Positions 17,057 to 24,873 of a stretch of DNA of 64,000 nucleotides are shown in pieces. Source of the DNA: JADKAV01 sp041393775 (GTDB taxonomy: Bacteria > Actinomycetota > Actinomycetes > S36-B12 > UBA10799); NCBI GenBank assembly GCA_041393775.1, contig JAWKJM010000003.1:1181160-1245159 (forward strand). The letters run 5' to 3'. The translations under genes were made by a program, and so were the position numbers. A model generated the notes under the pieces. It made no database searches and was not told the origin of the DNA. It saw only the letters and a list, made by a program, of their open reading frames with translations. Position 1 is the stretch's first letter. Each line of letters begins with the position of its first letter.

Positions 17057-17062
17057 TAGGCT
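17057..17062 (+). promoter_or_regulatory. -10 box of eno
   Basis: TAGGCT is followed by a leader of about 20 nt and an AGGAGG ribosome binding site just before the eno GTG. Confidence 0.5.
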
Positions 17063-17088
17063 CACGTCAGGCAACCCAAGGAGGAATT

Positions 17089-18366
17089 GTGGCCCTGATC
17101 GAGGCAGTCATTGCGCGCGAGATTCTGGATTCGCGGGGAAACCCGACGGTGGAGGTCGAGGTGGGCCTCGACGACGGTTCCCTGGGGCGGGCGGCAGTGC
17201 CCAGCGGGGCGTCCACAGGTGCCTTCGAGGCGTCCGAGAAACGCGACGGTGGGCAACGCTACGGGGGCAAGGGGGTCCTGGAGGCGGTCGCCGCGGTCGA
17301 GGATGTGATCGCCAGTGAGGTCGAGGGCATCGAAGCCTCCGAACAGCGGCTCATCGACCAGTTGATGATCGACCTCGACGCCACGCCGAACAAGAGCAGG
17401 CTGGGGGCCAACGCCATTCTCGGGGTCTCGCTGGCTGTGGCGCGCGCCGCCGCCGAGTCCGCCGACCTGCCGCTGTTCCGCTACCTCGGCGGTCCGTCGG
17501 CGCACGTCCTGCCGGTGCCGATGATGAACATCGTGAACGGGGGTGCGCACGCCGACACCGGCGTCGACATCCAGGAGTTCATGATCGCCCCCGTCGGCGC
17601 GGAGGACTTCACCACTGCGCTGCGCATGGGCGCGGAGGTGTACCACTCGCTCAAGTCGGTGCTCAAGAAGCGCGGCCTGTCCACCGGGCTCGGCGACGAG
17701 GGTGGTTTCGCCCCGGACCTGCCCAGCAACCGGGATGCCCTCGACCTGATCTCCGAAGCCGTCGAATCGGCCGGGTTGGCCCTCGGCAGCGACATCGCCT
17801 TCGCCCTCGACGCCGCCGCGACCGAGTTCTTCGCCGACGGTAGCTACAAGTTCGAGGGCGGTTCCAAGACCAGTGCCGAGATGGCCGAGTACTATGCGTC
17901 GCTGCTGGACAGCTACCCGCTGGTCTCGCTCGAGGACCCGCTGTCCGAGGACGACTGGCCGGGCTGGATCGAGCTGACCGCCCACATCGGCGACCGGGTG
18001 CAGATCGTCGGCGACGACCTGTTCGTGACGAATCCGGTGCGCCTCGTGGACGGCATCGAGAAGTCCGCTGCCAACGCGCTGCTCGTGAAGGTCAACCAGA
18101 TCGGCTCGCTGACGGAGACCCTGGACGCGGTGAACATGGCGCACCGCGCCGGCTTCACTTGCATGATGAGTCACCGCTCGGGTGAGACCGAGGACACCAC
18201 CATCGCGGACCTGGCGGTAGCCACCGACTGCGGCCAGATCAAGACGGGCGCGCCGGCCCGGTCCGAACGGGTGGCCAAGTACAACCAGCTGCTGCGGATC
18301 GAGGAGGAGCTCGACGACGCCGCGGTCTACAGCGGCCGCAAGGCCTTCCCGCGTTTCAAGGGCTAG
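17089..18366 (+). CDS. eno: Enolase
   Basis: Converts 2-phosphoglycerate to PEP in glycolysis. The 425-residue protein shows AREILDSRGNPTVEVEV at the start, SGASTGAFEA, the metal-binding aspartates and glutamates (VSLEDPLSEDDW, VGDDLFVTN), and the catalytic loop SHRSGETEDT. GTG at 17089 is fixed by the AGGAGG site 5-6 nt upstream. Confidence 0.97.
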   Translation: MALIEAVIAREILDSRGNPTVEVEVGLDDGSLGRAAVPSGASTGAFEASEKRDGGQRYGGKGVLEAVAAVEDVIASEVEGIEASEQRLIDQLMIDLDATPNKSRLGANAILGVSLAVARAAAESADLPLFRYLGGPSAHVLPVPMMNIVNGGAHADTGVDIQEFMIAPVGAEDFTTALRMGAEVYHSLKSVLKKRGLSTGLGDEGGFAPDLPSNRDALDLISEAVESAGLALGSDIAFALDAAATEFFADGSYKFEGGSKTSAEMAEYYASLLDSYPLVSLEDPLSEDDWPGWIELTAHIGDRVQIVGDDLFVTNPVRLVDGIEKSAANALLVKVNQIGSLTETLDAVNMAHRAGFTCMMSHRSGETEDTTIADLAVATDCGQIKTGAPARSERVAKYNQLLRIEEELDDAAVYSGRKAFPRFKG

Positions 18367-18386
18367 CCGCTCGAGGCAGAGGGAAG

Positions 18387-18417
18387 AACCGGAGGCGGGG
18401 GCCACCTCCGCCGGGTT
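18387..18417 (+). terminator. Possible terminator after eno
   Basis: An imperfect GC-rich hairpin: GGAGG pairs with CCTCC around a 9-nt loop, extended by AACC pairing with GGTT across a small internal loop. No T-run follows. It starts 21 nt after the eno stop. Confidence 0.35.
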
Positions 18418-18455
18418 GCGCGACACCAGCGGCGGCCATCGGCCACGATAGGGGC

Positions 18456-19838
18456 ATGCGACCGGTCCACGATGTGCCCACGATCCGGCAGGCCGAAGAA
18501 GCGCTCATGGCACAGATGCCCGATGGCGCCCTCATGCAGCGGGCTGCCACTGGCCTGGCGGTGACCACCGGCAGACTCATCCGGCAGACCTTCGGTGCGG
18601 TGGCGGGCATTCGATTGTGTGTGGTCGCCGGATCCGGGAACAACGGGGGCGATGCCCTGTACGCCGCTTCACAATTGGCGCGCCGGGGGGTGTCGGTCGA
18701 CATCGTGGCCACATCGGACACGTTGCACCCGCAGGGCCTGCGGGCGGCGCTGCGGGAGGGCGCCCGCGTGCGGGATCCGCGCCGCGCCGATGTGGTGCTC
18801 GACGCCGTGGTCGGCATAGGCGGTTCCGGGCCGTTACGCGAGAACGCGGTCGCGATCCGCGACGTGGTCGAGGGTGAACTCACGGTCGCGGTGGATCTTC
18901 CCAGCGGATTGCAGCCGGACACCGGGGACGTGCCGGGGGAGATCTGGAAAGCCGATCACACCGTCACATTCGGCACGCTCAAGCCCGGTGTCGTGCTGCG
19001 ACCCGATGTCTGCGGGCAGGTGCACCTGGTCGACATCGGGCTGGACGCGACCCTGCCGCCCGCCACCTGCCACGTGGTGGAGCGCCGTGATGCGGCCCGC
19101 CACGTGCCCACCCCTGGTTTGTGGGACCACAAGTACACCCGTGGTGTGGTCAGTGTCGCCGCCGGTTCACAGCAATACCCGGGCGCCGGCCAGTTGTGCA
19201 CAGCTGGAGCCCGGCACTCGGACGTGGGCATGGTGCGTTCCGAGGTCGCGGGCTTCCCGGACGTGGTTCACGCGGAAGGCCGCACGGATGCGTATGTGGT
19301 GGGACCGGGTCTCGCCGATGAGCAGCGCCTCACACAGGCCGTGCGCACCGCGCTGGCATCCGGCAAGCCGACCGTCCTCGACGCGGAGGCACTCGGGAAG
19401 GCCGCCGCCGGCCCGGTGCTGATCACCCCCCACGAGGGCGAGTTCGCGCGGTTGGGGTTCGGCAGCGGTGATGACCGGATCTCGGCAGTACGCGGTGCTG
19501 CGGAACAGTTGGGCGTGGCGGTCCTGCTCAAAGGGGCCGTGACTGTGGTGGCCGAACCGGCAGGCAACGTCTTCATCAACACCCACAGCAGCCCGAATCT
19601 GGCCGCTGCCGGCAGCGGCGATGTGCTGTCCGGGTTGGTGGGCGGCATGCTCGCCCGCGCGTTCGTCGGCAGGGATGCGGACCTCGTGGAGATCGCCGAG
19701 ATCGCTGCGTGTGCGGCCCTCATCCACGGGCAGGCAGGGGTGCTGGCCCGCTTCCCCGCGACCAGCCTGGACATCGCCGACAAGGTCCGGGAGGCGGTGG
19801 CCTGGGCCGGGTCCGCTGATGTGCTGCCGGCTCCCTGA
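18456..19838 (+). CDS. nnr: Bifunctional NAD(P)H-hydrate epimerase / ADP-dependent hydrate dehydratase
   Basis: Repairs hydrated NAD(P)H. The 460-residue fusion has the YjeF N-terminal epimerase domain (VVAGSGNNGGDALYAA near residue 52) and a C-terminal ribokinase-like dehydratase domain with PTVLDAEAL, ITPHEGEFARL and AAAGSGDVLSG. The ATG is 6 nt after CACGAT, a weak match to the leaderless -10 pattern. In actinobacteria it usually sits just upstream of alr, as here. Confidence 0.94.
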   Translation: MRPVHDVPTIRQAEEALMAQMPDGALMQRAATGLAVTTGRLIRQTFGAVAGIRLCVVAGSGNNGGDALYAASQLARRGVSVDIVATSDTLHPQGLRAALREGARVRDPRRADVVLDAVVGIGGSGPLRENAVAIRDVVEGELTVAVDLPSGLQPDTGDVPGEIWKADHTVTFGTLKPGVVLRPDVCGQVHLVDIGLDATLPPATCHVVERRDAARHVPTPGLWDHKYTRGVVSVAAGSQQYPGAGQLCTAGARHSDVGMVRSEVAGFPDVVHAEGRTDAYVVGPGLADEQRLTQAVRTALASGKPTVLDAEALGKAAAGPVLITPHEGEFARLGFGSGDDRISAVRGAAEQLGVAVLLKGAVTVVAEPAGNVFINTHSSPNLAAAGSGDVLSGLVGGMLARAFVGRDADLVEIAEIAACAALIHGQAGVLARFPATSLDIADKVREAVAWAGSADVLPAP

Positions 19839-19862
19839 GGTGAAACTCCACTCGTACACCGA

Positions 19863-19978
19863 TTGTGACGAAGTTGCGGGGTCCAACCCTGGATTGTGAC
19901 GAAGGTGCGGGGTCGGCGAAGGGGGGGACCGCGCACCTTCGTCACAAGGGCGGCAACTGCCCAGCACCTTCGTCACAA
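19863..19978. repeat. Family II quadruple inverted repeat, copy C
   Basis: The cleanest copy: TTGTGACGAAGTTGCGGGG (19863) and TTGTGACGAAGGTGCGGGG (19894), then GCACCTTCGTCACAA (19933) and GCACCTTCGTCACAA (19964). The spacing is 31 bp in both arms. It lies between nnr and alr. Confidence 0.9.
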
Positions 19979-20081
19979 TCATGCCCGTGTGCCGCACGAC
20001 CTGGGATTGATCCGGGCACGCGGGTGACTCCGCCGCCAGCCGCCGCAAGCGCAGTCCGGCGACGCACGTTACCTGGCCGAC

Positions 20082-20087
20082 TACGAT
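20082..20087 (+). promoter_or_regulatory. -10 box giving a leaderless alr operon transcript
   Basis: TACGAT lies 7 nt before the alr GTG. It probably drives the whole alr-hydrolase-tsaE-tsaB-rimI-tsaD operon. Confidence 0.55.
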
Positions 20088-20094
20088 TGAACAC

Positions 20095-21225
20095 GTGACA
20101 CGCGCCGAGGCCCGCATCGACCTGCGCGCCTTCGCGCACAATCTCGAAACGCTGCGAAGGGCTGCCCCGGAGAGCCTGCAGATGGCGATCGTCAAAGCCG
20201 ACGCGTACGGTCACGGACTGCTGCCCATGGCGCGGGCGGCGCGCAGCAGTGGCGCCGAGTGGCTGGGCGTCGCGTTGTTCGACGAGGCGCTGGAGTTGCG
20301 GCAGGCCGGTGACCGCGGACCCATCCTGTCCTGGCTGGCGGTGCCCGACGACCCGTGGGAAGCGGTGCTGGAGGCCGACATCGACGTCGGCGTGTCCACA
20401 CCGGACGCGCTGGCCAGAGTGGTCGCGGCTTCCCGGGTGACGGCCAGGCGGCCCCGGATCCATCTGAAGGTCGACACCGGACTGGGCCGGGCCGGATGTC
20501 CGCCCGCGCTCTGGCCCTCGCAGATCGAACAGGCGAAGGCGGCACAGGACTCCGGAGATCTGGAGATCGTGGGGATCTGGTCGCATTTCACAGTGGCCGA
20601 CGACCCGCGGAACCCCTTGAACACGGCACAGGTCGAGCGCTTCGGGCAGGCAGTGGCAGTGGCGGCGGCCGCCGGTGTCGAGCCGGAGCACCTGCACCTC
20701 GCGAACTCCGCGGCCACTCTTGCGCTGCCCGAAGCACATTTCACGATGGTGCGTCCCGGCATCGCCATGTACGGGGTGAGTCCTGGTGCGTCGATGGGAA
20801 CACCCGCGCAGTTGGGGTTGCGACCGGTCATGACCCTGGCGGCCCGGATGGCCGTGGTCAAGGAACTGCCGGCCGACCACGGACTGTCCTACGGGCACGT
20901 GTACCGACTGGCGCATGACGCCACGACGGCGGTGATCCCGTTGGGGTATGCCGACGGGATTCCTCGGAACGCCACCAACGCCGGGCCGGTTTTCGCAGCG
21001 GGCAAACGGCGCAGGATCGCCGGGCGCGTTTGCATGGACCAGTTCGTGCTCGACCTGGGGTCGGACCCGGCGGCCGAGGGCGACGAGGTGGTGCTGTTCG
21101 GCTCTGGCGAGGCGGGCATCCCGTTGGCGGAGGACTGGGCCGAAGTCACCGGGACGATCGGTTACGAGATCGTCACCCGTTTGGGCCCGCGGGTGCCACG
21201 GGTCTACCTCGGGGAGCAGGCATGA
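20095..21225 (+). CDS. alr: Alanine racemase
   Basis: A PLP enzyme making D-alanine for peptidoglycan. The 376-residue protein has the PLP lysine in AIVKADAYGHG (Lys34), the HLKVDTGLGRAG barrel motif, catalytic Tyr near residue 265 (LSYGHVYR), and GRVCMDQ. GTG start 7 nt after the -10 box. Its stop overlaps the next gene's ATG, heading a six-gene overlapping operon. Confidence 0.96.
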   Translation: MTRAEARIDLRAFAHNLETLRRAAPESLQMAIVKADAYGHGLLPMARAARSSGAEWLGVALFDEALELRQAGDRGPILSWLAVPDDPWEAVLEADIDVGVSTPDALARVVAASRVTARRPRIHLKVDTGLGRAGCPPALWPSQIEQAKAAQDSGDLEIVGIWSHFTVADDPRNPLNTAQVERFGQAVAVAAAAGVEPEHLHLANSAATLALPEAHFTMVRPGIAMYGVSPGASMGTPAQLGLRPVMTLAARMAVVKELPADHGLSYGHVYRLAHDATTAVIPLGYADGIPRNATNAGPVFAAGKRRRIAGRVCMDQFVLDLGSDPAAEGDEVVLFGSGEAGIPLAEDWAEVTGTIGYEIVTRLGPRVPRVYLGEQA

Positions 21226-22226
21226 AGGCGCTGGTGGCCCTCGCCGCGGGTCTGGTCGCCGGGGTCGCCGCCGAGCAGCTGGCCGTGCGCAAGCCATGGC
21301 GTGACGACCCCACGAAGGACGAGCCGTTCGGGTCGGTGCGCGGGGAGCCGCACTGGCTGCGGGCCGACGACGGGACCGAGTTGTACGTGGAGGTGCATCC
21401 GGCGGACCACCCCGGCGCCCCGACCATCGTCATGGGCCACGGGTACTGCCTGAACCAGGACAGCTGGCATTTCCAGCGCAAGGCGCTGCGAGGTGAGGCG
21501 AACCTGGTCCTGTGGGATCAGCGCGGCCACGGCCGAAGTGAGCGTGGGCCGGCGCAGAACAACACGATCGACCAGCTCGGCCGCGATCTGCAGTGGGTCA
21601 TCAACGGATTCACCGACGGTCCGGTCACGGTGGTGGGACATTCGATGGGCGGGATGACGATCATGGCGCTCGCTGCGCAGTTCCCCGAGACCATCGCCGA
21701 ACGCTTCGCCGGTGTCGGTTTCGTGGCGACGAGTTCCGGGCAGCTGTCCGGCGATTTCCTGGGTTTGCCGGCCCCGATCGCCGGCCTTGCCCAGGACGCG
21801 ATCGCCGGAGCCAGCCCGGGTCGGGTCCGAACCGGGCCCTGGGTGCAGCGCGTGCGTTACACCGACCTGAATTTCGCCGTGACCAAGCACGTCAGCTTCG
21901 GCCCGGGCGCTCCCAACTCGCTCAACCAGTTCACCGTGCAGATGCTCAATGGCACCTCCATGGACACGGCCGTGGATTTCCTGCCCACCCTGCTCGCACA
22001 CGACAAGTCCGAGGCGCTCAAGAGGTTCCACGGCGTCCCGGCGCTTGTCGTCTGTGGCGACGTGGACGTTCTCACCCCGCCATCCCACTCGAGGCGGATC
22101 GTGCAGGCACTGCCGGATGCGGCACTGTCCGTGCTTCCCGGCACGGGGCACATGATCCAGCTGGAACGGGCCGAACAGATCACGGAAGGGATCAGGCGCC
22201 TTGCATTCACCGATCGTGACGCGTGA
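21222..22226 (+). CDS. Alpha/beta-fold hydrolase in the alr-tsa operon
   Basis: A 334-residue hydrolase with a hydrophobic N-terminal segment (ALVALAAGLVAGVAAEQ, probable membrane anchor), oxyanion region MGHGYCLNQDSW, nucleophile elbow GHSMGG with Ser141, acid GDVDVLTP and catalytic His in GTGHM. The substrate is unknown. The gene is a conserved resident between alr and tsaE in actinobacteria, which suggests a role linked to the envelope or translation, but that is inference. Start overlaps the alr stop (ATGA); its end overlaps tsaE by about 26 nt. Confidence 0.85.
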   Translation: MKALVALAAGLVAGVAAEQLAVRKPWRDDPTKDEPFGSVRGEPHWLRADDGTELYVEVHPADHPGAPTIVMGHGYCLNQDSWHFQRKALRGEANLVLWDQRGHGRSERGPAQNNTIDQLGRDLQWVINGFTDGPVTVVGHSMGGMTIMALAAQFPETIAERFAGVGFVATSSGQLSGDFLGLPAPIAGLAQDAIAGASPGRVRTGPWVQRVRYTDLNFAVTKHVSFGPGAPNSLNQFTVQMLNGTSMDTAVDFLPTLLAHDKSEALKRFHGVPALVVCGDVDVLTPPSHSRRIVQALPDAALSVLPGTGHMIQLERAEQITEGIRRLAFTDRDA

Positions 22227-22644
22227 GGTGGACTCGGCCGAGGCGATGGTCGAATTGGGGCGGTTGCTCGGCATGCGGCTGCGGGCCGGCGACGTCGTCC
22301 TGCTGACCGGCGAGCTCGGTGCGGGCAAGACCACCCTGATGCGCGGAGTGGGTGAGGGGCTCGGGGTGCGGGGGCCGATCACGAGCCCGACATTCGTCAT
22401 CGCGCGCAGGCATCCTTCCGTCGTGGGGGGACCCGATCTGGTCCACGCCGATGCGTACCGGCTGAGCAGCCCGCAGGAGTTCGAGGACCTGGACCTCGAT
22501 GCCCCAGACGCGGTGGTGTGTGTCGAGTGGGGCCACGGGCGCGCCGAGGGGCTGTCAGAGCGGCGACTGCATGTGGACATCGCATCCGACGGGGACCGGC
22601 GGGTCGTGACGATCACCGGCGTCGGCCGGGAGGTTCCGCTGTGA
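22201..22644 (+). CDS. tsaE: tRNA t6A biosynthesis ATPase TsaE
   Basis: ATPase that, with TsaB and TsaD, installs threonylcarbamoyl on A37 of ANN-decoding tRNAs. The 147-residue protein has a Walker A loop GELGAGKTTL and the downstream SPTFVIA and HADAYRL motifs. The TTG at 22201 has GGAAGGG 10 nt upstream and overlaps the hydrolase gene; GTG at 22216 is an alternative start. Confidence 0.92.
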   Translation: MHSPIVTREVDSAEAMVELGRLLGMRLRAGDVVLLTGELGAGKTTLMRGVGEGLGVRGPITSPTFVIARRHPSVVGGPDLVHADAYRLSSPQEFEDLDLDAPDAVVCVEWGHGRAEGLSERRLHVDIASDGDRRVVTITGVGREVPL

Positions 22645-23195
22645 GCCTGCTGGTGATGGACACCTCGACGGCCAACTGCACGGTCGCTTTCAACGGGCGT
22701 TCGGCCTGCGTAGAGGCGCCTACCGGACATGCCGAACACCTCGCGGATCTGATCCGTCAGGTGGCCCCGGACGTGGACCGGATCTCCGCGATCGTGGTGG
22801 GCGTGGGTCCCGGCCCCTATACCGGTTTGCGGGTGGGGGTGGTGACCGCCGTGACGATGGCGGAGGCGCTCGGCGTGCCGGTGGCGGGAGTGTGTTCGCT
22901 GGACGGGCTCGGGCACGTCGCGGGTGATGCCGTCGTGGTGACCGACGCCCGTCGCCGGGAAGTCTTCGCGGCGCGATATGAAAAGGGCCATCGGGTTGAG
23001 GGGCCGGTGGTCCTACCGCCGTCGGATGTGGCCCTGCGGTGGCCAGGGGTTCCGGTGGTCGGTCCCGCCGTCCAGCGCTATCCGGATCTGGGAGAACTGG
23101 CCGTGCTGGACGCCGCCGACCTGGTGGACGTGCCTGCCGAGTTTCCCCCCCAGCCCTGGTACCTGCGGGAACCCGACGCGAAGCCACAGCGATGA
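22641..23195 (+). CDS. tsaB: tRNA t6A biosynthesis protein TsaB
   Basis: Non-catalytic ASKHA-fold partner of TsaD. The 184-residue sequence has LVMDTSTANCTVAF at the N-terminus and GVGPGPYTGLRVGV near residue 50. It is short compared with E. coli TsaB (about 230 residues), lacking some of the C-terminal region. GTG start overlaps the tsaE stop (GTGA). Confidence 0.92.
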   Translation: MSLLVMDTSTANCTVAFNGRSACVEAPTGHAEHLADLIRQVAPDVDRISAIVVGVGPGPYTGLRVGVVTAVTMAEALGVPVAGVCSLDGLGHVAGDAVVVTDARRREVFAARYEKGHRVEGPVVLPPSDVALRWPGVPVVGPAVQRYPDLGELAVLDAADLVDVPAEFPPQPWYLREPDAKPQR

Positions 23196-23202
23196 TCCGC
23201 CC

Positions 23203-23646
23203 ATGAAGGCGATGATCCGTCCGATGAAGTGGTGGGACCTCGAGCGGGTGATCGGTATCGAACGCCGGGTCTTCAGTGCGACTGCGTGGCCACCCGAGTC
23301 CTTCTGGGGGGAACTCGCCCGCGACGACCGGTACTACGTGGTTGCCGGCCGCACCGAGGAGGACGTGCGGGCGTACGCGGGGCTGTGGCTCATGCCTCCC
23401 GACGCGGACGTCCAGACGATCGCCGTGGCACCCGGGGCGCAGGGCCAGGGGCTCGGCCGGCAACTGCTGGACCACCTTGTCCACCATGCCAGGGCGCAGC
23501 GGTGCCGGCGTATGCACCTGGAGGTCAAAGCGGACAACGAGGCTGCGATTGCGCTCTACCGGGGTCGCGGGTTCGATCAGGTGCGCCTTCGCGCGCGGTA
23601 CTACCCGGACTTCTCAGACGCGCTCGTGATGGGGTTGGATCTATGA
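23203..23646 (+). CDS. rimI: Ribosomal-protein-alanine N-acetyltransferase
   Basis: GNAT-fold acetyltransferase that modifies the N-terminal alanine of ribosomal protein bS18 and possibly other proteins. The protein (147 residues) has the acetyl-CoA loop APGAQGQGLGRQLL and LEVKADNEAAIALYRGRGF. The start is ambiguous: ATGs at 23203, 23212 and 23224 lie within a 20-bp tandem duplication (GCGATGATCCG ... GATGAAG repeated) spanning the tsaB stop and the rimI start. 23203 is used here; 23212 gives the more usual N-terminus. Confidence 0.88.
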   Translation: MKAMIRPMKWWDLERVIGIERRVFSATAWPPESFWGELARDDRYYVVAGRTEEDVRAYAGLWLMPPDADVQTIAVAPGAQGQGLGRQLLDHLVHHARAQRCRRMHLEVKADNEAAIALYRGRGFDQVRLRARYYPDFSDALVMGLDL

Positions 23647-24665
23647 GCCCGTTGGTGCTGGGGATCGAGACCTCATGCGACGAGACCGGTGTCGGCATCG
23701 TGTCGGGTACGACACTGTTGGCCAACGCGGTGGCATCCAGCGTCGCCGAGCAAGAGCGCTTCGGGGGCGTGGTCCCGGAGGTGGCCAGCCGGGCGCATGT
23801 CGAGGCGATGGTCCCGATGCTGCGCCGGGCCGCCGACGAAGCGGGAGTCGGCCTGGGCGACGTCGACGCGGTCGCTGTGACCGCCGGGCCCGGGCTGGCA
23901 GGGGCGCTCGTGGTGGGGGTCTCGGCGGCCAAGGCGCTGGCGATCGCGCTGGACAAGCCTCTGTACGGCGTTAACCACCTGTCCGCGCATGTGGCGGTCG
24001 ACCAGCTCCAGCACGGACCGCTGCCCGACGGCTGCGTCGCGCTGCTCGCCTCCGGCGGTCACTCGTCGATCCTGCGGGTCGGCGATGTGACCGACGACGT
24101 CGAGCCGCTCGGCTCCACCATCGACGACGCCGCCGGGGAGGCTTTCGACAAGGTGGCCAGGATGCTGGGCCTGGGATTCCCCGGCGGCCCGGCGATCGAT
24201 GACGCCGCCCTGACCGGCGACCCTCGCGCGATCGCCTTCCCGCGCGGTCTCACCGGTCCCCGGGACGCCAAGTACGACTACTCCTTCTCCGGGCTCAAGA
24301 CAGCGGTCAAGCGATGGCTGGCAGCGAACCCGCAGGCGCACGTGGCTGACGTGGCGGCCTCGTTCCAGGAGGCCGTGGCGGATGTGCTCTCCGCCAAAGC
24401 GGTGGCGGCATGTCGGGACACGGGGGCCGACACCTTGATCCTGGGTGGGGGAGTGGCGGCCAACTCGCGCCTGCGGGCGCTGACCGAGCAGCGCTGCGAT
24501 GCGGCGGGGGTCCGGTTGCGGGTTCCCCGGCCCGGTCTGTGCACCGACAACGGTGCCATGGTCGCTGCCTTGGGTGCGGAGATGGTCAGTCGGGGACGGC
24601 CGGTCTCGGGCTGGTCGCTGGGCGCGGACTCGTCGCTGCCGGTCGATGAGCCGCTCGTGCCGTGA
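23643..24665 (+). CDS. tsaD: tRNA N6-adenosine threonylcarbamoyltransferase
   Basis: Catalytic subunit for t6A37 formation. The 340-residue ASKHA protein begins LGIETSCDETGVG, has the metal-binding HLSAH motif (HxxxH), ASGGHSSI, LGFPGGPAID and GGGVAANSRLR with the phosphate-binding C-terminal region. ATG overlaps the rimI stop (ATGA). Last gene of the operon; a family II repeat follows. Confidence 0.96.
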   Translation: MSPLVLGIETSCDETGVGIVSGTTLLANAVASSVAEQERFGGVVPEVASRAHVEAMVPMLRRAADEAGVGLGDVDAVAVTAGPGLAGALVVGVSAAKALAIALDKPLYGVNHLSAHVAVDQLQHGPLPDGCVALLASGGHSSILRVGDVTDDVEPLGSTIDDAAGEAFDKVARMLGLGFPGGPAIDDAALTGDPRAIAFPRGLTGPRDAKYDYSFSGLKTAVKRWLAANPQAHVADVAASFQEAVADVLSAKAVAACRDTGADTLILGGGVAANSRLRALTEQRCDAAGVRLRVPRPGLCTDNGAMVAALGAEMVSRGRPVSGWSLGADSSLPVDEPLVP

Positions 24666-24702
24666 CCCGGCGAACGCAGCCACACGTGAACTGTGCGGAC
24701 GC

Positions 24703-24818
24703 TCTTACGAAGTTGCCGGTGTGCGGGCCGGCATTGTCACGTTGTTGAGGGGTCGGACCGGCAGCGACCGGCGCACCTTCGTCACGAGGCGCGACTTCGG
24801 GACGCACCTTCGTCACAG
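24703..24818. repeat. Family II quadruple inverted repeat, copy D (diverged)
   Basis: CTTACGAAGTTGCC (24703), a degenerate second site TTGTCACGTTGTTG, then GCACCTTCGTCACG (about 24773) and GCACCTTCGTCACAG (about 24804). It sits between convergent tsaD and the minus-strand lipase. Confidence 0.75.
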
Positions 24819-24873
24819 ACGTGGGGATCGCCGACGGCAGGCCGACCTCCCGTAACACCGGGGGCAGACGGAC

